Source of the DNA: an uncultured Sphingomonadales bacterium
GTDB lineage: Bacteria; Pseudomonadota; Alphaproteobacteria; Sphingomonadales; Sphingomonadaceae
Length of the DNA: 64,000 nucleotides
Reading direction: 5' to 3'
NCBI GenBank assembly: GCA_903821605.1
Contig: CAIJLZ010000013.1
Location: 62,001 to 126,000 of the forward strand
Both the position numbers and the translations under genes were made by a program. The notes under the pieces were generated by a model. The model saw nothing but the letters and a program-made list of their open reading frames with translations, made no database searches and was not told the DNA's origin. Below are positions 34,263 through 42,923 of this stretch, in pieces (position 1 is the stretch's first letter; the number at the start of each line of letters is the position of its first letter).

Positions 34263-35126
34263 ATGGCCGGAGGAAAGACCCACGATTACCACATTCTGCC
34301 GCCGAGCATCTGGCCATTGGCCGGATCGATGGCGGCGCTCATGCTTGCCATTGGCGGCGTGATGTGGATGCATTCCCACCCGTTCGGATCGACCACCTTC
34401 TTTGCTGGTGCGGCTGGTCTGCTGCTGGTGTTCTACAGCTGGTGGGCTGATGTGGTGAAAGAAGCCCATGCGGGCGACCATACGCCGGTGGTGCAGTTGC
34501 ACCTGCGTTACGGCATGATCCTGTTCATTGCTTCCGAAGTCATGTTCTTCCTCGGCTGGTTCTGGGCCTTTTTCGACTTCTCGCTGTTCCCGCAGCCGCT
34601 GGAAATCGTTGATGGCGCGGTGACCAACCTGATCGGTCAGAGCGGTTCGGCGGCCCTGTCGGTCTTCCCGCCCAAGGGTGTGGAAGTGATCGACCCGTTC
34701 GCCTTCCCGCTGCTCAACACGCTGATCCTGCTCTGCTCGGGCACGACGGTGACCTGGGCGCACCATGCGCTGCTGCACGGCGACCGCGAAGGGCTGAAAA
34801 AGGGCCTGTGGTGCACCATTTTGCTTGGCGCGCTGTTCAGCTCGATCCAGGCTTATGAATATATCCACGCCGAAATCCCGTTCAAGGGACTGAACTATGG
34901 CGCGGCCTTCTACATGGCGACCGGTTTTCACGGTTTCCACGTGTTGGTGGGCACGATCTTCCTGATCGTCTGCCTCGTCCGCACCTATAAGGGCCATTTC
35001 ACCCCGAAGCAGCATTTCGGTTTCGAAGCGGCGGCATGGTACTGGCACTTTGTCGACGTGGTGTGGCTGTTCCTGTTCGCCACCATCTATGTGTGGGGCA
35101 GCTGGGGCGCTGCGGCCCACGGTTGA
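34263..35126 (+). CDS. ctaE: Cytochrome c oxidase subunit III
   Basis: Seven-helix subunit III of the aa3 oxidase, 287 aa. Family stretches are KTHDYHILPPSIWP, SEVMFFLGWFWAFFD, HHALLHGDREGLKKGL, TGFHGFHVLVGTIF and AWYWHFVDVVWLFLF. It follows ctaG by 38 bp with an AGGGG ribosome binding site region. Confidence 0.96.
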   Translation: MAGGKTHDYHILPPSIWPLAGSMAALMLAIGGVMWMHSHPFGSTTFFAGAAGLLLVFYSWWADVVKEAHAGDHTPVVQLHLRYGMILFIASEVMFFLGWFWAFFDFSLFPQPLEIVDGAVTNLIGQSGSAALSVFPPKGVEVIDPFAFPLLNTLILLCSGTTVTWAHHALLHGDREGLKKGLWCTILLGALFSSIQAYEYIHAEIPFKGLNYGAAFYMATGFHGFHVLVGTIFLIVCLVRTYKGHFTPKQHFGFEAAAWYWHFVDVVWLFLFATIYVWGSWGAAAHG

Positions 35127-35142
35127 TCGGGTCCTGACCCAG

Positions 35143-35523
35143 ATGACCGATAGCAACAGCGGTCTGTCCGATGCCGTCAAAACGGCGTTGGCTGGCCGCT
35201 GTCCGCATTGTGGGGCGAGCACGTTGTTCGAGACGTTGATCGCCTTTGCCCCCAAATGCCGGGCCTGCGGCCTGGATTTTACCCAGTTCAATGTCGGCGA
35301 TGGTCCGGCGGCGTTTCTGATCCTGATTATTGGCGCGGTGGTCACCGGGCTGGCCATCTGGGTGGAACTCGCGGCGCAGCCCGCTTGGTGGGTCCATGCG
35401 CTGTTGTGGATCCCGCTCACGCTGATCGGCACGGTTTATTCGCTGCGCTTTGGCAAGGCGCTGCTCTTCGTGCAGGAATATCGCCATCAGGCCCATGAGG
35501 GCAAACTCGTCCGCCCGGATTGA
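35143..35523 (+). CDS. DUF983 membrane protein
   Basis: A 126-aa protein with a zinc-ribbon-like N-terminus (CPHCG at ~20, CRACG at ~40) followed by two hydrophobic helices and a short basic tail. DUF983 proteins sit in cta operons across alphaproteobacteria, and this one lies between ctaE and SURF1. A metal or redox role in oxidase assembly is plausible but unproven. Confidence 0.88.
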   Translation: MTDSNSGLSDAVKTALAGRCPHCGASTLFETLIAFAPKCRACGLDFTQFNVGDGPAAFLILIIGAVVTGLAIWVELAAQPAWWVHALLWIPLTLIGTVYSLRFGKALLFVQEYRHQAHEGKLVRPD

Positions 35524-35586
35524 GGTGCGCGGCGCTTGCTGGCGTCTGGGTAATGGCGGGGTGGTTGAACTGGAAGGCTGACACAG

Positions 35587-36174
35587 ATGCGACGCATTCC
35601 CCTGATTCCGACAATCATTGTGCTGCTGGCGGTCGCGACGATGATCGCGCTTGGCATGTGGCAATTGCGCCGGGCCGATGAGAAAGCGGCGCTGATCGCG
35701 CGCTATGAACTCGCGTCCCGCTTGCCCGCCATTGATTTTCCCGCGACTAATACCGACACCAGTGCGCTGTTCCGGCGCGCGAGCGGTGTGTGCCTGACGG
35801 TTGAAGGGCTGACGGCACGCGCCGGGTCCAACCGGGCCGGTGATACCGGTTTCCGCCACCTTGCCCAATGCCGGGCAGGTGAAGGGATTGATCTTACCGT
35901 TGATTATGGTTGGTCGCGCAAGCCCGATAAGGCGCCATGGGGTGGCGGGGCGGTGACCGGCGTGATCGGACCAGATGCGGATCATAAGATATTGCTGGTG
36001 GCAGACACGCCTGCGCCGGGGCTGGAAGCCAGTGCCGCCCCCGATATGCGCAATATTCCGGACAATCATCTCGGCTATGCGATCCAGTGGTTTTGCTTTG
36101 CGACTGCCGCCTTGGTGATTTATGGCCTTGCTTTGCGCCGCAGGCTGGTTGCGTCCGAGGGCAATCAAGGCTAA
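35587..36174 (+). CDS. SURF1 family protein (Shy1), short form
   Basis: SURF1 assists heme a insertion into cytochrome oxidase. The 195-aa protein has the N-terminal helix ending GMWQLRRADEKAALIARYE and a C-terminal helix preceded by IPDNHLGYAIQWFCFA, both diagnostic. It is shorter than the roughly 230-250 aa common in the family, because the periplasmic domain is reduced. It lies 63 bp after the DUF983 gene and 10 bp before thrC. Confidence 0.9.
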   Translation: MRRIPLIPTIIVLLAVATMIALGMWQLRRADEKAALIARYELASRLPAIDFPATNTDTSALFRRASGVCLTVEGLTARAGSNRAGDTGFRHLAQCRAGEGIDLTVDYGWSRKPDKAPWGGGAVTGVIGPDADHKILLVADTPAPGLEASAAPDMRNIPDNHLGYAIQWFCFATAALVIYGLALRRRLVASEGNQG

Positions 36175-36184
36175 GCGCGCGGCC

Positions 36185-37585
36185 ATGCGCTACATCTCCA
36201 CCCGCGGCTCTGCCCCCGTTCTCGATTTCGAAGCTGTCACCCTCGCTGGTCTGGCCGTTGATGGTGGGCTTTATGTGCCCGAACGCTGGCCGAGCTTCAG
36301 CCGTGACCAGATCGCGGCGATGGCCGGCCTGTCCTATGTCGAAACAGCCGTCCGCGTGATGCAGCCGTTCATCGGGGATTCGCTGGATGAACAGGCGCTG
36401 CGCGACTTGTGCACCCAGGCCTATGGCCGCTTCGATCATGCCGCGGTGACGCCGCTCAAGCAGATAGACGAGCGCCAATGGCTGCTGGAGCTGTTCCACG
36501 GCCCGACGCTCGCGTTCAAGGATGTGGCGCTGCAATTGCTTGGCCTGTTGTTCGAGCGCTTCCTCGCGCCGCGTGACACCCATCTGACGATTGTCGGCGC
36601 GACCTCGGGCGATACCGGTTCGGCCGCGATTGATGCGGTGGCGGGCCGCGCCAAGGTTGATATTTTCATGCTGCACCCGGAAGGCCGTGTCTCCGATGTG
36701 CAGCGTCGCCAGATGACGACGGTGCTGGCACCCAATGTCCACAATATCGCGATCAAGGGCAGCTTCGACGACGCGCAGGCGATGGTGAAGGCGATGTTCG
36801 CGCATCAGGCTTTTTCGGGCCGGTTCCGCTTGTCCGCCGTCAATTCGATCAACTGGGCGCGGTTGATGGCGCAGATCGTCTATTATTTCTATGCGGCGGT
36901 GCGTCTTGGTGCGCCGGAGCGGCAGGTCGCCTTTTCGGTGCCGACCGGCAATTTCGGCGATGTGTTCGCGGGCTATGTCGCCGCCCAAATGGGCCTGCCG
37001 GTTGCCCGGCTGATCGTCGCGACCAACGTCAACGACATTCTCCATCGCGCGCTGTCGGCGGGCGACTATTCGGTCGGCAGCGTCTCGCCGACCGCCGCGC
37101 CGAGCATGGATATTCAGGTGTCGAGCAACTTCGAACGCTTGTTGTTCGACCTGCACGACCGCGATGGCGTGAAGCTGGCCGATACCATGCGCGCGTTCGA
37201 AACGACCAAGAATATGCAAATTCCGGCGGCGTTGCGCGACCGGGCGGCGGCGCTGTTCACCAGCGCGCGGATCGATGCCGATGGCATGGCGGGCGCGATG
37301 CGCCGGGCCTATCAGCGGTCGAATGAGATCATCGACCCGCACACCGCGATTGGCTTGCAGGCGGCGTGGCTGTCCGATCTTGATCCGTCGATCCCGGTGG
37401 TGACGCTCGCCACGGCCCATCCGGCCAAGTTTCAGGATGCGGTGGAGCGGGCAACCGGCCAGCGCCCATCCTTGCCGGCGCGTGTATCCGGCCTGTTCGA
37501 CCGCGAGGAACGTTTTGTCGTGCTCGACAGCGACCTTGAGACGGTCGAAAACTGGATCGCCGAGCGGGCGACCCCCATCGGATGA
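36185..37585 (+). CDS. thrC: Threonine synthase
   Basis: ThrC converts O-phosphohomoserine to threonine using PLP. The 466-aa (fungal/proteobacterial long-type) enzyme has the PLP lysine in HGPTLAFKDVALQLLG and ATSGDTGSAA. It is read from the cta operon side, 10 bp after the SURF1 gene, and overlaps the M16 peptidase gene (ATGA). Confidence 0.95.
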   Translation: MRYISTRGSAPVLDFEAVTLAGLAVDGGLYVPERWPSFSRDQIAAMAGLSYVETAVRVMQPFIGDSLDEQALRDLCTQAYGRFDHAAVTPLKQIDERQWLLELFHGPTLAFKDVALQLLGLLFERFLAPRDTHLTIVGATSGDTGSAAIDAVAGRAKVDIFMLHPEGRVSDVQRRQMTTVLAPNVHNIAIKGSFDDAQAMVKAMFAHQAFSGRFRLSAVNSINWARLMAQIVYYFYAAVRLGAPERQVAFSVPTGNFGDVFAGYVAAQMGLPVARLIVATNVNDILHRALSAGDYSVGSVSPTAAPSMDIQVSSNFERLLFDLHDRDGVKLADTMRAFETTKNMQIPAALRDRAAALFTSARIDADGMAGAMRRAYQRSNEIIDPHTAIGLQAAWLSDLDPSIPVVTLATAHPAKFQDAVERATGQRPSLPARVSGLFDREERFVVLDSDLETVENWIAERATPIG

Positions 37586-38799
37586 CAGCCGAGCTGCATC
37601 GGCTTTCCAACGGACTGACGGTCGCGGTCGAGCCGATGCCCGGCATGGAGACCGCTGCCGCCGGTCTGTATATTGATAGCGGTTCGCGTAGCGAGACAGC
37701 GGCCAAGACCGGTCTTGCCCATATGGTTGAACATATGGTGTTCAAGGGCGCGGGCAAGCGCGATGCCAAGGCGATTGCCGAGGATATTGAGGATGTTGGC
37801 GGCTCGCTGAACGCATGGACGGCCCGTGACCATACGGTATTTCACGCCCGCATCATGCCCGCCGACATGGCGTTGTCGATCGACATGATCGCCGATCTGG
37901 TGCGCGCACCATGGTTTGATGCGGCGGAACTCGAACGCGAAAAGCAGGTCGTGCTGGCCGAATTGGGTGAAAGCCGCGACACGCCCGATGATATCGTGTT
38001 CGATCATCTCCATGCCGCGGCCTTTGCCGATAGCGCGCTTGGGCGTCCGGTGCTGGGCAATGAGGACAGCATCAACGGCCTCATGGTCGATGACCTGAAG
38101 GCGTGGATTGCGCATGAATATCGCCCGTCTAATCTGGTGCTGGCGGCGGCGGGCAAGGTTGATCCGGTCGCGTTTCTCAAACTGGCAGAGGCGCGCTTTG
38201 GCGATTTGGCACCGGGCACGGCTCCTGAGGTGAACACCGCTGCCTTTACCGGCGGGCGGACGACCGATCAGCGTGACCTTGATCAGATCCATCTCGCCTT
38301 TGCCCATCGCGGCACTAGCTTCACCTCGGATGATATCCACCCGCTGTCGCTGTTTGCGGCGATTACCGGTGGCGGCATGGCGTCGCGCCTGTTCCAGCAG
38401 GTGCGCGAACAGCGTGGGCTGGCCTATAGCATTTATAGCTGGCTCCAGCCGTTCCGCGATACTGGCCTGTTCGGCGTCTATTGCGCGGCCAATGATGAGC
38501 AGGCGCACGAGGCCTATGACCTTGCGCGTGAGGTGCTGCACCGCACGGCGGAAGACCTGAGCGACGCCGAACTGGCCCGTGCCAAGGCACAGGGGCGGGC
38601 GGGCTTGCTCATGGGGCTGGAAAGCGTGGCATCGCGCTGCGACCATCTTGCCCGTCAGATCCAGATCCATGGGCGGATTGTCCCGCCCACCGAACTTGTT
38701 ACCGCCAGCGAGGCCGTGACGGTGGCGCAGTGCCGCGCGGCGGCGCAGGCGATGCTGTCGACCCCGCAGGCCTTTGCCACTGTCGGAGCGATGGCATGA
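37582..38799 (+). CDS. M16 family zinc metallopeptidase
   Basis: A 405-aa pitrilysin-type peptidase related to mitochondrial processing peptidase. The HxxEH zinc motif is intact (GLAHMVEHMVFKG, His47-Glu50-His51). The distal glutamate region LEREKQVVLAELGESRD is present, as is the C-terminal half (SRLFQQVREQRGLAYSIYS). No signal peptide is apparent. The thrC-M16 pairing is common in sphingomonads and rhizobia. Its substrate is unknown. Confidence 0.93.
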   Translation: MTAELHRLSNGLTVAVEPMPGMETAAAGLYIDSGSRSETAAKTGLAHMVEHMVFKGAGKRDAKAIAEDIEDVGGSLNAWTARDHTVFHARIMPADMALSIDMIADLVRAPWFDAAELEREKQVVLAELGESRDTPDDIVFDHLHAAAFADSALGRPVLGNEDSINGLMVDDLKAWIAHEYRPSNLVLAAAGKVDPVAFLKLAEARFGDLAPGTAPEVNTAAFTGGRTTDQRDLDQIHLAFAHRGTSFTSDDIHPLSLFAAITGGGMASRLFQQVREQRGLAYSIYSWLQPFRDTGLFGVYCAANDEQAHEAYDLAREVLHRTAEDLSDAELARAKAQGRAGLLMGLESVASRCDHLARQIQIHGRIVPPTELVTASEAVTVAQCRAAAQAMLSTPQAFATVGAMA

Positions 38800-39677
38800 C
38801 CCAGACCCAACTTCCGCCGATGCTGACCATGGTGACCGAAGGCTGGGGCGATTATGCCCTGCTCGATTGCGGCCATGGGCGAAAGCTTGAACGTTATGGC
38901 GACCGCCGCTTCATTCGCCCCGAACCGCAGGCGATGTGGGCTCCGGCGCTCGATACATGGGATGCCGATGGCGAGTTTTTGCCCGGCGCGGACGAGGACG
39001 GCGGCGGGCGCTGGCAATTGCACAGCCGCTTGCCGGAAAATGGCTGGCCGCTCAAATGGCGCGAGGTCAGTTTTCAAGCCAATTGTACGCCGTTCCGCCA
39101 TCTTGGCTTCTTTCCCGATATGGCCCCGGTGTGGGATTGGATGCGCGGCCAGATCGGTGAAGGCAGCGAGGTGATGAACCTGTTCGGCTATACCGGCGTC
39201 GGTAGCCTCGCGCTGGCGGGCGCAGGGGCCAAGGTGACCCATGTCGATGCCTCCAAGAAATCGGTCGAAGCGGCCAAGCGCAACGCGGTCATGTCGAACA
39301 TGGCCGACAAGCCGATCCGCTGGATGATCGACGACGCTGCCAAATTCACCGCGCGCGAAGGGCGGCGCGGGCGGCGTTATGATGGCATCATCCTCGACCC
39401 GCCGAAATATGGGCGCGGCCCGAATGGCGAGATTTGGCGGCTGGAAGAGGGGCTACCCAGCCTGTTGCAGGATTGCCGGGTGCTGCTCGACGAAAATAGC
39501 AAGTTTCTGTTCCTGACGGTCTATGCGATCCGCATGTCAGCCCTCGCGATTGGGGAATTGATGCGCCAGACGATGCAGGACTTGGGCGGCACCGTCGAAT
39601 GCGGCGAACTTGCGGTGCGCGAAGAGTCGCGCGGCCTGATGCTCCCCACCGCCATTTTCGCGCGCTGGAGCCGCTAA
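38796..39677 (+). CDS. SAM-dependent methyltransferase, RlmI/RlmK-like
   Basis: A 293-aa methyltransferase with SAM motif MNLFGYTGVGSLALAGAGA, VTHVDASKKSVEAAKRN and the catalytic ILDPPKYGRG. These match the rRNA (cytosine/guanine) methyltransferase group related to RlmI/RlmK, but it lacks an obvious N-terminal PUA domain. It overlaps the M16 gene (ATGA) and ends the long cta operon. The precise target is uncertain. Confidence 0.85.
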   Translation: MTQTQLPPMLTMVTEGWGDYALLDCGHGRKLERYGDRRFIRPEPQAMWAPALDTWDADGEFLPGADEDGGGRWQLHSRLPENGWPLKWREVSFQANCTPFRHLGFFPDMAPVWDWMRGQIGEGSEVMNLFGYTGVGSLALAGAGAKVTHVDASKKSVEAAKRNAVMSNMADKPIRWMIDDAAKFTAREGRRGRRYDGIILDPPKYGRGPNGEIWRLEEGLPSLLQDCRVLLDENSKFLFLTVYAIRMSALAIGELMRQTMQDLGGTVECGELAVREESRGLMLPTAIFARWSR

Positions 39678-39688
39678 CGGGCAACCCA

Positions 39689-39710
39689 GGCGGCCTAACG
39701 AACGGCCGCC
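39689..39710. terminator. GC hairpin between convergent genes
   Basis: GGCGGCC and GGCCGCC form a perfect 7-bp stem with an 8-nt loop in the 40-bp gap between the methyltransferase gene (plus) and cysQ (minus). No U-run is seen on either side. It may act as a bidirectional terminator with help from Rho. Confidence 0.45.
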
Positions 39711-39717
39711 CCAGTTC

Positions 39718-40452
39718 TCAAAGCCCGGCAACCAGTTCCAGCACGACCGCCGCATGTTCCTGGCGGCAGATCAGCAGGTCAGGCATATAGGTGTCCTGCT
39801 GATTATACAGCAAAGGTGAGCCATCGATGCGCGAGCAGTGCAGGCCATGGGCCAGTGCCACTGCCACGGGTGCGCAACTGTCCCATTCATGTTGCCCACC
39901 CGAATGCAAATAGATATCGGCCTCGCCCCGGATCACAGCCATCGCCTTGGCACCGGCGGAGCCCATGGGGACCAAGGTTGCGCCCAGCTTTTCCGCCACG
40001 GCAATCGCTTCCGCAGCCGGGCGGGAGCGGCTTACCACCATGCGCAGTGGCGTGCCAGCGGCTGGCAGGGCGACAGGTTGGTCGGAACGCAGCACGACGT
40101 CCATGCCGGGCAAGGCCACCGCGCCGAGCGCTGGCTGGCCATCAATTGCGAGCGCGACATGGACGGCCCAGTCGCTCCGCGCTTCGCCATATTCGCGCGT
40201 GCCATCGACTGGATCAATGATCCACACCCGCGATTTTGACAGCCGGGCGGGGGTGTCCTTGCTCTCTTCCGACAACAGCCCATCATCCGGCCGTTGTTCG
40301 CGGATCGCGTGGATCAGGAATTGGTTGGCCGTCTGATCGCCCGCCTTGCCAAGCGCCTTGAGCGAGAGCAGCCCGCTCAGACGCACTTCGAGTAGGATCT
40401 CCCCGGCATGTAGGGCCAGCTTGGCGGCAAGTTCGGCGTCGGTCATGCTCAT
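39718..40452 (-). CDS. cysQ: 3'(2'),5'-bisphosphate nucleotidase (CysQ)
   Basis: CysQ dephosphorylates PAP, the by-product of sulfate activation. The 244-aa inositol-monophosphatase-fold protein has LLSEESKD and the metal motif WIIDPVDGTREYGEARSDWAVH. Its ATG overlaps a TGA of the upstream frame that encodes an APS-kinase-like tail, so it was once coupled to a sulfate activation gene. Confidence 0.92.
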   Translation of the reverse strand: MSMTDAELAAKLALHAGEILLEVRLSGLLSLKALGKAGDQTANQFLIHAIREQRPDDGLLSEESKDTPARLSKSRVWIIDPVDGTREYGEARSDWAVHVALAIDGQPALGAVALPGMDVVLRSDQPVALPAAGTPLRMVVSRSRPAAEAIAVAEKLGATLVPMGSAGAKAMAVIRGEADIYLHSGGQHEWDSCAPVAVALAHGLHCSRIDGSPLLYNQQDTYMPDLLICRQEHAAVVLELVAGL

Positions 40453-40526
40453 CCCAGCAGCTTTTCCACGATCAGTTCGGCCGCAGCTTCCGGTGTCCGG
40501 CAGGTGGTGTCAATCCGGATTTCTGG
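40449..40526 (-). pseudogene. Vestigial C-terminus resembling an APS kinase gene (cysC or cysNC)
   Basis: Reading leftward in the frame whose TGA overlaps the cysQ ATG gives about 25 residues: PEIRIDTTCRTPEAAAELIV then EKLLG. This resembles the end of CysC/CysNC proteins (IDTTxxTPEAAAxxIV). A TAG interrupts the frame just upstream, and nothing more of the gene is recognisable before nadC. It looks like the relic of a large deletion. The match is from memory of the family, not a search. Confidence 0.55.
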
Positions 40527-40631
40527 CTATTGTGGCGCTTCCATAGGGGGTAACATTCGTGTCAGGCCATTCCCCTGCCACGGGCCGCGTGTTGCGTTCT
40601 TGCAGGCCGCCAACGAAAGGGCGAACCCCGG

Positions 40632-41492
40632 TCAGATCGACTGGAAATCAAGCCCGATATCGGCCGCCGGGGCGGACTGGGTGAGCCGCCCGACCGAGAT
40701 ATAGGTCACGCCGCTTTCGGCCCGTGCGCGGATTGTTTCCAGCGTAACACCGCCCGAAGATTCGGTCGGCACCCGGCCCGCGACCAGCTTGACCGCCTCC
40801 CGCAGCATCTCCGGCCCCATATTGTCGAGCAGCAAATGGGTGGCACCCGCCGCCAGACCCGGTTCAATCTGATCAAGCGCATCGACTTCCAGCACGATCT
40901 CCGCAATGCCCGCCGCCTTGGCGCGACGCACGGCTTCGGCCACGCCACCCGCGATCGCCACGTGATTGTCCTTGATCATCGCCGCGTCCCATAGCCCCAT
41001 GCGGTGATTGGTGCCGCCGCCGGTGCGGGTTGCGTATTTTTCCAGCATGCGCAGGCCCGGTATGGTCTTGCGCGTATCCAGCAGGGTGCAGCCCGTGCCC
41101 TTGATCGCATCGACATAGGCGCGCGTCATGGTGGCGATGCCGGAGAGATGCTGCACGGTGTTGAGCGCCGAACGCTCGGCGGTCAGCATGGCGCGGGCCT
41201 TGCCCTTGAGGCGCAGCAGATGCGTTCCCGGCTTCACCGATGCGCCGTCTTCGACCAGCCGCTCGATCTCTATCTCGGGGTCGAGATAGCGAAAAAAGGC
41301 TTCGGCCACCGGTAAGCCTGCAACCACGATCTCATCGCGCGAATCCATCACGCCGATGAACTGGGCATCGGCTGGAATGACGGATTCGGACGTGACATCA
41401 CGCCCGGTCGGGCCAAGGTCTTCCGCCAGCGTGTCGCGCACGAAATTATCGAGGTCGAAATGGGCGAGGGTGAAAGGCGCGGGGCTGCTCAT
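40632..41492 (-). CDS. nadC: Quinolinate phosphoribosyltransferase (carboxylating)
   Basis: NadC converts quinolinate to nicotinate mononucleotide in NAD synthesis. The 286-aa product has LNTVQHLSGIATMTRAYV, DTRKTIPGLRMLEKYA, GGGTNHRMGLWDAAMIKDNH and ESSGGVTLETIR. It overlaps the arsC-type gene by ATGA; gene order is nadA-arsC-nadC. nadB is not present, so the aspartate oxidation step is encoded elsewhere. Confidence 0.95.
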   Translation of the reverse strand: MSSPAPFTLAHFDLDNFVRDTLAEDLGPTGRDVTSESVIPADAQFIGVMDSRDEIVVAGLPVAEAFFRYLDPEIEIERLVEDGASVKPGTHLLRLKGKARAMLTAERSALNTVQHLSGIATMTRAYVDAIKGTGCTLLDTRKTIPGLRMLEKYATRTGGGTNHRMGLWDAAMIKDNHVAIAGGVAEAVRRAKAAGIAEIVLEVDALDQIEPGLAAGATHLLLDNMGPEMLREAVKLVAGRVPTESSGGVTLETIRARAESGVTYISVGRLTQSAPAADIGLDFQSI

Positions 41493-41833
41493 AGGATTTC
41501 GCTCACCTTTTCCTGCGGGCGGCAGAGGCGCACGCCCTTGTCGGTTGCGACCAGCGGGCGTTCGATCAGCACCGGATTGGCCATCATCGCATCGAGGATT
41601 TGGTCCTCCGACGCATTGGCCGCGATCAGGGCCTTGGCTTCCTCTTCCTTAGCGCGCAGCCCGTCGCGAACGCTGATCCCGGCCCGGGCATAAAGCGCCG
41701 TCAACTGGTCGCGCGTCGGCGGGGTGTTGAGATATTCAATCACGGTCACGTCCACGCCCGGCGTCTCTTCGAGGATCGCCAGCGTCTTGCGTGAGGTGCC
41801 GCATTTCGGATTGTGCCAGATGGTCGCCTTCAT
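41489..41833 (-). CDS. arsC: ArsC-type arsenate reductase (glutaredoxin family)
   Basis: A 114-aa protein with the catalytic Cys11 in IWHNPKCGTSRKTL and the three-arginine-type C-terminal region (NPVLIERPLV). The family reduces arsenate using glutathione/glutaredoxin. It sits between nadA and nadC with a 3-bp gap and a 4-base overlap, and no other ars genes are near. A role tied to NAD synthesis, or none beyond detoxification, cannot be told apart here. Confidence 0.85.
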   Translation of the reverse strand: MKATIWHNPKCGTSRKTLAILEETPGVDVTVIEYLNTPPTRDQLTALYARAGISVRDGLRAKEEEAKALIAANASEDQILDAMMANPVLIERPLVATDKGVRLCRPQEKVSEIL

Positions 41834-41836
41834 CTC

Positions 41837-42826
41837 TTACGTCCTTGCGCCAAGATCGCCCTGACCAACTGTGCCGCTGGCCAGATCGAGCATACGGTCG
41901 AGGCTCTTCTTGGCTTCGAGCCGCAGGCTTTCCTCAATATGGACCTGCGGGGTGAGATCACGCAGGCAGAGATAGAGCTTTTCGAGCGTGTTCATCGCCA
42001 TGAATGGGCAGATGTTGCAGTTGCAATTGCCGTCGGCCCCCGGCGCGCCGATGAAAGTCTTGTCCGGCATCGCCTTTTCCATCTGGTGGATGATGTGCGG
42101 CTCGGTCGCGACGATCAGCGTGTCACCCGGCATGTCCTTGGCAAACTGGAGAATGCCTGAGGTCGAGCCGACATAATCCGCATGGGCCACAATATGCGCC
42201 GGGCATTCCGGGTGGGCCGCGATGGGGGCGTCGGGATGCTGTGCCTTGAGCTTGACCAATTCGGTCTCGCTGAACGCCTCATGGACGATGCAGACACCCG
42301 GCCACAGCAGCATATCGCGCCCGGTCTTGCGGGCCAGATAGCCGCCAAGATGCCGGTCGGGGCCGAAGATGATCTTCTGATCCTTCGGCAGTTGATCGAG
42401 AATTTTTTCCGCCGAGGACGAGGTGACGATGATGTCGGACAGCGCCTTCACCTCGGTCGAGCAGTTGATATAGGTGAGCGCGATATGATCCGGATGCTGC
42501 TCGCGGAACGCCTTGAACTGGTCCGGCGGGCAGCTATCTTCCAGCGAACAGCCCGCATCCATATCGGGCAGCACAACGATCTTTTCGGGCGAGAGGATCT
42601 TCGCGGTTTCCGCCATGAAGCGCACGCCGCAGAACACGATCACCTCGGCATCGGTTGCCTGCGCTTTTTTCGACAATTCGAGCGAATCGCCGACATAATC
42701 CGCCAGATCCTGAATTGCCGGGGCCTGATAATAATGCGCGAGGATAATCGCGTTGCGTTCCTGCTTGAGCCGCTTGATCTCGTTGATCAACTCCGGTCCT
42801 GCAAGCTTCGTGGTGGGTGCATTCAT
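41837..42826 (-). CDS. nadA: Quinolinate synthase A
   Basis: NadA condenses iminoaspartate with DHAP using a [4Fe-4S] cluster. The 329-aa product has AIILAHYYQAPAIQDLADYVGDS and cysteines in VFCGVRFMAET, AGCSLEDSCPP and CNCNICPFMAMN. ATG at 42826 is chosen. It heads nadA-arsC-nadC(-cysQ). Its upstream region contains a G-rich run and a poly-G tract. Confidence 0.95.
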   Translation of the reverse strand: MNAPTTKLAGPELINEIKRLKQERNAIILAHYYQAPAIQDLADYVGDSLELSKKAQATDAEVIVFCGVRFMAETAKILSPEKIVVLPDMDAGCSLEDSCPPDQFKAFREQHPDHIALTYINCSTEVKALSDIIVTSSSAEKILDQLPKDQKIIFGPDRHLGGYLARKTGRDMLLWPGVCIVHEAFSETELVKLKAQHPDAPIAAHPECPAHIVAHADYVGSTSGILQFAKDMPGDTLIVATEPHIIHQMEKAMPDKTFIGAPGADGNCNCNICPFMAMNTLEKLYLCLRDLTPQVHIEESLRLEAKKSLDRMLDLASGTVGQGDLGART

Positions 42827-42856
42827 GTGATGTCTCCGATTCTCCAAGCCCGTTTA

Positions 42857-42905
42857 GGGGAGGGGGACGGGGTGGGCAATTGTTGTGGGCAAGCTGGGGG
42901 GGGGG
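42857..42905 (+). other. G-quadruplex-capable sequence and G10 tract upstream of nadA
   Basis: Four G-runs (42857-42860, 42862-42866, 42869-42872, 42874-42876) with 1-2 nt loops form a canonical quadruplex motif on the plus strand. A homopolymer of ten G follows at 42896-42905. Both lie 30-80 bp upstream of the nadA start and just after the MBL gene. Confidence 0.6.
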
Positions 42906-42923
42906 CGGGCGGCGCGGCCTGGC

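Noticed and set aside
34221-38670. Several 390-510-aa minus-strand frames opposite ctaE, the SURF1 gene, thrC and the M16 gene
   Set aside because: All mirror genes with clear motifs; none shows a domain or ribosome binding site.
41489-41833. Arsenic resistance island
   Set aside because: Only an ArsC-type gene is present, coupled to nad genes; there is no arsR, arsB or acr3.
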